From Granulicella pectinivorans (lineage in GTDB: Bacteria; Acidobacteriota; Terriglobia; Terriglobales; Acidobacteriaceae): a stretch of DNA of 64,000 bases. Every line of letters starts with the position of its first letter. Position 1 is the first letter of the stretch. Under the pieces are notes generated by a model. It saw only the letters and a program-made list of their open reading frames with translations, ran no database searches and had not been told where the DNA came from. The stretch spans positions 3,720,001 to 3,784,000 of the forward strand of contig NZ_FOZL01000001.1 in NCBI RefSeq assembly GCF_900114625.1. The letters are read 5' to 3'. This document shows, in pieces, positions 58,028 through 64,000 of the stretch. The position numbers were made by a program, and so were the translations under genes.

Positions 58028-60189
58028 AGGGCTCCGTTCAATTGAAGCATCAACTCCTGCACGTTGTTTACCGGCGGCTGGCATGCATTGCCGCTGCAGA
58101 CCACGGCGAAGCTGCCCTCCATCGCAGGCAGGTGTGGCAGCGTCTGGGCGAGCGCCGGGGGCAGGCTGCCGAACTGATCGCGACGCAGGCGGACAACGCT
58201 CTTGTTGACGGCGAAGCGGGCCAGAGCGACGGCCTCGAGGCGTCGGGCACCGGCTTCGTCCGCCTCATCGGCGATCACGCAGACCTGCACCGGCTGCTGG
58301 ACCATGCGCTGCAGAGCCAGGCCGTAGGTGGCGGCGAAGAGCCCGAAATGCTCGACGACACCGGCGAAGTTCTCAATGGTAAGCTGGGCCTTTTCGCCGT
58401 AGGTTGCGTCTCCGGTCAAGGCTTCGAGGCGGATGAGCAGGGCGGCGGCGACCGAGTTCCCTGCCGGTGTGGGTGAATCCTGGAGGGGCTTGCGGCGCGT
58501 GGCCAGTGCGCCCAGGAAACGCTCTCCCTCGGCCGGCGTCTCGGTATCGAAGAAGGCCTCGCCAGTGCGGTCGTAGAAGCGCTTCAGGGCCTCGCGCAGG
58601 ATGGTGTCGGCGGCGGTGAAGTAGCGCATCTCGCCGGTAGCCTCCCAGGCGTCGAGCGCGGCGTGGCCGATGAAGCAGTAGTCCTCCAGCACGCCTGCGA
58701 TGCGTTTGCCGGCGGGGACTTCCCCGTACGCGACAACGTGCGCCATACCGACTGACGGGTCCCACGCGGTCTCGAGGACGCGATCGAGGGACTTCAGCGC
58801 GAAGGCGATGGCATCGGGGGCGTTCAAGACGCGTCCCGCAATGAGGTAGGCCGAGATGCACATGCCGTTCCAGCCGACGTACACCGTCTTATCGACGAAG
58901 GGCGTGGGGCGGAGCTTGCGTGCCGCGTACATCTTCGCTCTGGCCGAGGCAAGGAGGGACGATGCCGTCTCCATCGTCATAGCGGCGTTCTTTGCGACCT
59001 GGGCCAGAGTGTCGCGGACGAAGAGAACGTTCTTCGCGGCGTTGTGGTGCATGTCGCCAATCTCGCCGATGTCGTAAAAGGCCGCAGCGATCTTCACCTC
59101 GTCCGGAGTCAGGACTTCGCGGGCTTCATCGAGCGTCCAGGTAAAGTAGTCGCCGTCATCCTCAAGCGAGAAGTCGGCATCCTGCGAGGCGTAGAAGCCG
59201 CCGAGTTCGCGGTCGGTAAGCCACTCGTTCATCCAGCGCATGATGTCGCGAGCGACGCGGGCGCACTCCGGCTCGACGAAGGTCTGGAAGGCGTGGACGT
59301 AGTTCTTCAACAGCTCGCTGTTGTCGTAGGCCATCTTCTCGAAGTGCGGGACGACCCAGCGCTCATCGACCGAATAGCGGTGAAAGCCTCCGGCGAGCTG
59401 GTCGTAGATGCCGCCCTTGGACATCTTGTCCAGCGTGACCAGGGCCGCAGTACGAGCTTTGTCTTCGAGGCCATCTACCGAGTGGGCCCGGGAGGAGCAG
59501 TCGATGAGCAGATCGATCGCACCGGAGTGGGGGAACTTGGGCTGGGCGCCGAAGCCGCCGTTCTTGGTGTCGAACTGCTGCAGGGCGGAGGTGATGAGCT
59601 TCTCGACCAGCTCAGGACCGGGGTCGCCGGCATGACCGGAGAAGGCCTCGTTGTGCTCGATGGCGGCGACGGCGCTGTCGGCGGACTCTTCGACCTCGGA
59701 ACGGCGCGTCTGGAAGGCCTCGGCCATGGTCAGGAGCACGCGCCTGAAGCTGGGGCGTCCGTGGCGGTCCTGCGGGGGGAAATAGGTGCCGCCAAAGAAG
59801 GGTTTGCCGTCGGGGGTGAGGAATGCGGTCAGGGGCCATCCGCCTTGTCCGCTGATGGCAGCAACCGCGGCCTGGTAACGCGTGTCGACGTCGGGGCGCT
59901 CGTCGCGGTCAACCTTCACGGCGATGAAGTGGTCGTTGATGACGGCGGCAGTCTCGAGATTCTCGTAGCTCTCGCGGTCCATGACGTGGCACCAGTGGCA
60001 CCAGACGGCGCCGATGTCGAGCAGGATGGCCTTGTCTTCGGCCACTGCCTTGGCGAAGGCCGCATCGCCCCATTCCATCCACTCCACGGGCTGATGCATT
60101 GCCGAACGCAGGTACGCCGAGGCGGCCTCCGACAGAGAGTTCTTCTGGTGTACCAAGGGGCCGCTTACCACTTCGACGTTCTCACTCAT
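58024..60189 (-). CDS. DUF255 thioredoxin-domain protein (YyaL/SSP411 family)
   Basis: This 721-residue protein has an N-terminal thioredoxin-like domain (residues 20-160) with GAVWCHWCHVMDRESYEN, the CHWC active site of the family, and DRDERPDVD. The remaining part is an alpha/alpha barrel like those of N-acylglucosamine epimerases (GGIYDQLAGGFHRYSVDERWVVPHFEKMAYDN, SQDADFSLEDDGDYFTWTLDE). It is cytoplasmic. The mammalian relative is SPATA20; enzymatic activity is not established. It is downstream of the TolC-like gene. Confidence 0.92.
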   Translation of the reverse strand: MSENVEVVSGPLVHQKNSLSEAASAYLRSAMHQPVEWMEWGDAAFAKAVAEDKAILLDIGAVWCHWCHVMDRESYENLETAAVINDHFIAVKVDRDERPDVDTRYQAAVAAISGQGGWPLTAFLTPDGKPFFGGTYFPPQDRHGRPSFRRVLLTMAEAFQTRRSEVEESADSAVAAIEHNEAFSGHAGDPGPELVEKLITSALQQFDTKNGGFGAQPKFPHSGAIDLLIDCSSRAHSVDGLEDKARTAALVTLDKMSKGGIYDQLAGGFHRYSVDERWVVPHFEKMAYDNSELLKNYVHAFQTFVEPECARVARDIMRWMNEWLTDRELGGFYASQDADFSLEDDGDYFTWTLDEAREVLTPDEVKIAAAFYDIGEIGDMHHNAAKNVLFVRDTLAQVAKNAAMTMETASSLLASARAKMYAARKLRPTPFVDKTVYVGWNGMCISAYLIAGRVLNAPDAIAFALKSLDRVLETAWDPSVGMAHVVAYGEVPAGKRIAGVLEDYCFIGHAALDAWEATGEMRYFTAADTILREALKRFYDRTGEAFFDTETPAEGERFLGALATRRKPLQDSPTPAGNSVAAALLIRLEALTGDATYGEKAQLTIENFAGVVEHFGLFAATYGLALQRMVQQPVQVCVIADEADEAGARRLEAVALARFAVNKSVVRLRRDQFGSLPPALAQTLPHLPAMEGSFAVVCSGNACQPPVNNVQELMLQLNGAL

Positions 60190-60255
60190 CTCTTCAGTTT
60201 AGTCCTCGTTGGATGCAATCGGAAAACGCGGCGTGAGGGATTCGCACCTCGCAAA

Positions 60256-60291
60256 GCGAGCGAGCCCGGACTGAAGTCCGGGCTCGCTCGC
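60256..60291. repeat. Long perfect palindrome between the TolC-like and DUF255 genes
   Basis: GCGAGCGAGCCCGGACT and its exact complement are separated by GA: a 17-bp stem, the longest perfect one in the window after the terminators. It lacks a T-tract. Its CCCGGAC core is shared with the hairpin at 18203-18222, so it is probably a REP-type element. Confidence 0.65.
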
Positions 60292-60307
60292 TGATGACGA
60301 TGTTTCA

Positions 60308-62419
60308 TTACTTGGTAGTGGAAGGATCGCCGGAAACCACGATGGGCTTGGGAGCCTCGGGTGCCTTGGGCGCCGTCAGCCCAGGGATGACGGGCTTCGT
60401 GTTTACATCGCCGCGGGCCGTATCGACCAGGTTGATGCCGTACTGATCGAGCGTGTTCGAGAGAAGCTGACGCAGGTTCGAACGATCACGCGCATACGCC
60501 GCCGTGGCCGAGATGAGGTTGTTTTCCGCCGTCGCCAGCGTCCTCTCCTGCGCGAGCACGAGCGCCGTGGTCGAGGCGCCGAGCTTGTACTTCTTCTGCT
60601 CGGCGTCGAGGCTCTGTGCGCCGAAGTCGCGCGTCGCCTGGGCGGACATGACCTGAGCACGATCGTTGGTCAACGCGTACTGCCCGTTGATGACCTGGAT
60701 CTTGATCTGCGTATAGAGCTGCTGCAGACGCATCTGCGTCTGGCGGTACTCCATCTGCGAACGAACCTGATCGGCCTGCGCGATACGGTTGCGCAGCGGA
60801 ATGGTGATGTTGATCCCGACACCGTAGTCCGGCGAGGTGTTGTTGAAGGTGTTCGCAAAGACGTTGCCGTAGTTCGAGCTGGCCACATACCCCGGAGGGC
60901 ACGCGGTGAACGAACCAGCCGAGAAGCTCGAGCTGCAGTTCAGGTTCGGATTCTGTGCACCGCCGACACCCGATCCGCCGTAGAAGGCATAGGCATCTGC
61001 CGTAGGCAGAAGGCCGTTCTTCAGTGCGCGGATCGTGATCTCGTTGTTCTTCATCGTCAACACCGCCTGCTCGATCTGCGGGTTGTTCACATATGCCTGC
61101 TGCACCAGTTCATCGACCGGCATGTCCTCTTCGACCAGGCGGTCGAGACCGACGCGGTCGGTAGGAATCACCTCGGAGTCCGAGATACCCTTGTCGTCGA
61201 GATTGCGGGCCAGGGCCTGCTTCATCACAAGCTGCTGGTACTTCAGGTTGGACTCGGAGGCGATGAGCGCCTGCTTGTCGGTCGCGACCGCCGAGTCGGA
61301 GTTCACGACGTCGAGCGGAGCCAGGGTCCCGATCTCGAGTTGCTTGCGGTTGTCCGCCGTCAGCTTGGTCGATTGATCGAGCGCGCGCTGCTTGGCCTGC
61401 ACATCTTCATAGGCGCTGACCAGAGCCCAGTAGATGCTCTCGACCTGCGTCACCGTGTAGATGATCTGCTGGCGGAAGGCGGAATCCGTGATGCGTCGAT
61501 CGTTCTTGGCCTGGATCATGAAGCGCGTGTTGATCCAGGTGCCGAAGCCCTGCAGAAGATGCTGCGTGGCCTGAGCGCGGAAGGTGGTGTTCAACAGCGG
61601 GCTGTAGCTCTGCCTCTGGCTGTTGGTCGACGTATGCGAATTGTTGAAGGTAACGCTCAACGCGGTACCGGTAATGAAGCCCTCGGTATAGCCGAAGTTG
61701 TAGGTCGCCGTATCCTGCGCCAGCGTATCGGTTCCGGTAATCAGGGTCGAACTCTGCTTGGTGTTGGCGCGCTCGTACGAGAGGTTTCCGGTGATGCTGG
61801 GATCGAGCAGCTCCGGCAGAGGCCCGTTGCCGTTTTCGCTGAGCACCAGGCCCGAAGAACCCGTGCCGCTTCCGCCCGACGACGTGGAGGTGCCGCCGGG
61901 GCCGCCGCCGCCGGTGATGGTGGAGGTGGTGCCGCCCAGTGTTCCGGTGACGAGACCGGTCGAGACGCCGCGGAACGATCCGCCGGCCTTGGTCCTCAGC
62001 ACGTCGGTGTCGGCGATGTCGAGGTTGATGCGCGCGATCGCGATGTCGAAGTTGTTCTCGAGCGCGAGGGTCACGGCATCTGAAAGGCTAAGGTACAGCT
62101 TGCCATCCCGCAGAAGGTCACGCAGCCGGGGTGTGTTGCTCAGGCGCGGCAGAGGATAGTCCGTCGCCTTGTAGGCATCCAGCGGATGCCGCAGCGTCTG
62201 GTGACGCGGCTCGGCATAGTTCACCGGCGTATCCAGCATGAAAAGGGGCTCGGTCTGTTTGGGTGCCGGAGCTGTCGGCAGATCCTGCTGACCGGCCGCC
62301 ACCGACTGGCCCCCATTGCCTGTCTTCACCTTCTGCACCTGGGCGAATCCCGGTTGTGCCATTGAGCCCATCAGAACTACCGCTACACTCGCCGCCGCCT
62401 GTAAATCCCGTAATCTCAC
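60308..62419 (-). CDS. TolC-family outer-membrane efflux protein with inserted loops
   Basis: This 703-residue protein has a signal peptide (ASVAVVLMGSMAQPGFAQ), then two TolC half-repeats: LSLSDAVTLALENNFDIAIARI and QQAYVNNPQIEQAVLTMKNNEI, each followed by long coiled coils (ALVSAYEDVQAKQRALDQS). It is longer than the usual 450-500 residues because of a Gly/Ser/Thr-rich insertion (about 155-195) and a Cys-bearing loop (NLNCSSSFSAGSFTACPPGY). GTG at 62417-62419 is the start, with AGGAGAGAG five bases upstream. It may serve the adaptor at 16.7 kb, but they are not linked. Confidence 0.87.
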   Translation of the reverse strand: MRLRDLQAAASVAVVLMGSMAQPGFAQVQKVKTGNGGQSVAAGQQDLPTAPAPKQTEPLFMLDTPVNYAEPRHQTLRHPLDAYKATDYPLPRLSNTPRLRDLLRDGKLYLSLSDAVTLALENNFDIAIARINLDIADTDVLRTKAGGSFRGVSTGLVTGTLGGTTSTITGGGGPGGTSTSSGGSGTGSSGLVLSENGNGPLPELLDPSITGNLSYERANTKQSSTLITGTDTLAQDTATYNFGYTEGFITGTALSVTFNNSHTSTNSQRQSYSPLLNTTFRAQATQHLLQGFGTWINTRFMIQAKNDRRITDSAFRQQIIYTVTQVESIYWALVSAYEDVQAKQRALDQSTKLTADNRKQLEIGTLAPLDVVNSDSAVATDKQALIASESNLKYQQLVMKQALARNLDDKGISDSEVIPTDRVGLDRLVEEDMPVDELVQQAYVNNPQIEQAVLTMKNNEITIRALKNGLLPTADAYAFYGGSGVGGAQNPNLNCSSSFSAGSFTACPPGYVASSNYGNVFANTFNNTSPDYGVGINITIPLRNRIAQADQVRSQMEYRQTQMRLQQLYTQIKIQVINGQYALTNDRAQVMSAQATRDFGAQSLDAEQKKYKLGASTTALVLAQERTLATAENNLISATAAYARDRSNLRQLLSNTLDQYGINLVDTARGDVNTKPVIPGLTAPKAPEAPKPIVVSGDPSTTK

Positions 62420-62716
62420 TTGCGCTCTCTCCTGCCATTCCACATCAAAATGCGACAGCACACGTCTGCCGCGACTTCGTGCCTCTGGATATATGTCTTT
62501 CAGACGCCCAGGCACCCCGAAAGGACTCTCAATCTTTGCTGGAAGAATACTTCTGATCCACGGATACGTACTTCGATCGGGCTTCGTTCCGTGAAATCGC
62601 AAATACCCCTGCCGACGAGCAACTGCCGGCCCATCCGAATCAACCTTTTCCGTGTCCCAGAAAGTATACCAACCCAAACGCGCTCCTCCGCAGGCGTGTT
62701 ACCGTGCGAAGATTGC
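62420..62716. other. Gap between divergent TolC-like and truA genes
   Basis: The 297 bases separate two divergent starts, so both promoters should be here. The truA frame stays open upstream but the extra residues do not resemble TruA. No palindrome, RNA gene or clear promoter hexamers were seen. Confidence 0.4.
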
Positions 62717-63505
62717 ATGCCGCACTGGAGAGCCATTCTCGCGTACGACGGAACCCCCTACCACGGCTGGCAGGTACAGCCGGGCCTCATCACGGTCCAG
62801 GGAACGCTGGCCGAGGCTCTGCTTGCGCTGACCGGGGAGACCGTACTGCCGCAGGGCTCGGGGCGCACCGACACCGGCGTCCACGCACTGGGGCAGGTGG
62901 TCAGCTTTCCCCTGAACGCGAAGATTCCAGCCTCCAACCTGCTGTTCGCGCTGAACCGTGTGCTGCCGCCATCGATCCGGGTGCTCTCGGTCGCCGAGGC
63001 TGCGCCCGGCTTCCACGCTCGCCACAGCGCCGTAAGGAAGACCTACGAGTACCGCATCCTGCCGCGGATCACCGCGCTGGAGACGATATGCCCACCATTT
63101 CTCGCACCCTACGTCTGGGCCAGCCCACGCGCACTCTCACTCGACCTGCTGAACGAGGCGGCGGCGCACGTCGTCGGAACCCACGACTTCTCAAGCTTCG
63201 CCGCGGTGAACCCCGACCAGGCACACCGTAACGCATCCCCCGTGCTCCCGAAGGAGAACACACGCACCCTCTTCGCCTCGTATTGGGTCCAGGACCCCGG
63301 CCCTGAGGGGCTGCTTCGCTACCGGGTCACCGGATCGGGCTTCCTCCACCACATGGTGCGGAACCTGGTGGGTACGTTCGTCGAAGCGGGCTCGGAGCGC
63401 CTGCCTGCATCGCAGATCCCGGCGATCCTCGCCGCACGCGACCGCAGCGCTGCAGGACCGACCGCACCGGCCCGCGGACTCTTCCTCCATGAGGTCGAGT
63501 ATTGA
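62717..63505 (+). CDS. truA: tRNA pseudouridine(38-40) synthase TruA
   Basis: This 262-residue enzyme has the catalytic motif GSGRTDTGVHALGQVVSF, with the Asp that attacks uridine, and RAILAYDGTPYHGWQ at the start and VTGSGFLHHMVRNLVGTFVE near the end. It makes pseudouridine at positions 38-40 of the tRNA anticodon arm. ATG at 62717 matches the family N-terminus (MPHWRAILAYDG). The stop overlaps the next gene's start by one base. It is one of two RNA-linked features in the window. Confidence 0.95.
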   Translation: MPHWRAILAYDGTPYHGWQVQPGLITVQGTLAEALLALTGETVLPQGSGRTDTGVHALGQVVSFPLNAKIPASNLLFALNRVLPPSIRVLSVAEAAPGFHARHSAVRKTYEYRILPRITALETICPPFLAPYVWASPRALSLDLLNEAAAHVVGTHDFSSFAAVNPDQAHRNASPVLPKENTRTLFASYWVQDPGPEGLLRYRVTGSGFLHHMVRNLVGTFVEAGSERLPASQIPAILAARDRSAAGPTAPARGLFLHEVEY

Positions 63506-64000
63506 TGGCCACCGCAGCACACTACCAGTTCCGCATCACGCGGCTCGTCTCGACGCTTCCGGTGCATCGCGCGTTCCACTGGCTGCACCTGCATCAGCCG
63601 CAGATGAGGATGTGGCTACTCGAGCTGCTGGCTATTCCGGCGCCGCCGTTTGGAGAGGCCGCCCGGGCCCAGTGGTTCGTGGAGCGCTTTACCGCGATTG
63701 GGCTGACGAACGTCCATCTCGACGACGCGGGGAATGCGCTGGGGGAGCTGGGCCCCGGCGATGGACCGGTGACGCTGCTTTCAGCGCACCTCGACACCGT
63801 CTTCCCCGCCGGAACCTTGACCGTGCCGACCGAGGAGGGATCCGTCATCCGCGGCCCCGGCGCCTGCGACAACGGCCCCGGGCTGACCGCGCTGCTGGGC
63901 ATCGCCGCCGCCCTGCGTTACGCGAACATTACGCCGCCGACGACGATTCTCTTCGCGGCGAACGTGGGTGAGGAGGGCGAAGGCAATCTGCGGGGGATGC
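63505..64000 (+). CDS. M20-family zinc peptidase, 5' part (runs off the right edge)
   Basis: About 165 codons are present. The visible motifs are LLSAHLDTVFP (first zinc ligand His and the catalytic Asp), GPGACDNGPGLTALLG (bridging Asp) and AANVGEEGEGNL, with the general-base Glu. This is the M20/M25/M40 dipeptidase and deacetylase clan, close to peptidase T or aminoacyl-histidine type proteins. ATG at 63505 overlaps the truA stop. The C-terminal dimerisation domain and remaining zinc ligands lie outside the window, so the exact enzyme is open. Confidence 0.87.
   Translation, partial: MATAAHYQFRITRLVSTLPVHRAFHWLHLHQPQMRMWLLELLAIPAPPFGEAARAQWFVERFTAIGLTNVHLDDAGNALGELGPGDGPVTLLSAHLDTVFPAGTLTVPTEEGSVIRGPGACDNGPGLTALLGIAAALRYANITPPTTILFAANVGEEGEGNLRGM

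Noticed and set aside
62420..62716. N-terminal extension of TruA by 99 codons
   Set aside because: The added residues have no resemblance to TruA, whose family N-terminus matches the ATG at 62717.

Overview
The window looks like a piece of an Acidobacteriota chromosome, class Terriglobia (Granulicella/Terriglobus/Edaphobacter-like). The evidence is its high GC, a GWxTD-domain protein, the HpnC/D/E squalene route, carboxypeptidase-regulatory-domain surface proteins, a kinase fused to TolB-like and TPR regions, futalosine-type menaquinone synthesis (MqnD), and several families of short intergenic hairpins. There is no rRNA gene, so the genus is not fixed. No transposase, integrase, phage module or CRISPR array is present.

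Layout. 0-3.2 kb: a minus-strand operon for squalene (dehydrogenase, hpnC, hpnD, start of hpnE) joined by overlapping stop/start codons. 3.3-5 kb: an MlaE/MlaF-type lipid ABC pair whose ATPase lacks the usual catalytic glutamate. 5-12 kb: an acyltransferase, a PLP decarboxylase with an altered catalytic loop, flavin reductase, hydrolase, FtsB/DivIC-like protein, bioY, mqnD and tRNA-Lys. 12.3-20.5 kb: an orphan ribbon-helix-helix regulator, a plug-less barrel protein, the GWxTD protein, a MacA/MacB-like adaptor and ATPase without permease, and a second acyltransferase. 20.5-30 kb: amino-acid permease, thiE, pepP-accB-accC, a large unrecognised secreted protein and a porin. 30-42.5 kb: recQ with two HRDC domains, thioesterase, glycosyltransferase, pdxS, GT-C-like membrane protein, enolase, glycine-zipper envelope protein, Ser/Thr kinase. 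42.5-46 kb: a three-gene block (small membrane protein, sodium symporter, receiver protein) flanked by inverted copies of a dispersed repeat. 46-51.6 kb: ccmF-ccmH-ccmI-like genes, an envelope protein and lpxD. 51.6-64 kb: tmk coupled to a cytochrome P450, a SIMPL protein, a run of four related small secreted proteins beside an MscS channel, a DUF255 thioredoxin protein, a TolC-family protein, truA and the start of an M20 peptidase.

The genes are mostly housekeeping and envelope functions: squalene/hopanoid precursor, lipid transport, lipid A (lpxD), efflux, cofactors (biotin import and use, thiamine, PLP, menaquinone), cytochrome c maturation and nucleotide synthesis. The most unusual observations are a reversal of strand composition at about 45.5-46.2 kb that coincides with the inverted repeat and with a ccm operon lacking its usual upstream genes; the four-member secreted coiled-coil family at 55.3-57.0 kb; a tyrosine-to-phenylalanine change in the decarboxylase that in other organisms gives aldehyde synthases; an ATPase with Ser in place of the catalytic Glu; and small covarying hairpins found between genes of operons.

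Functional calls come from reading motifs and translated sequence. No database search was run.
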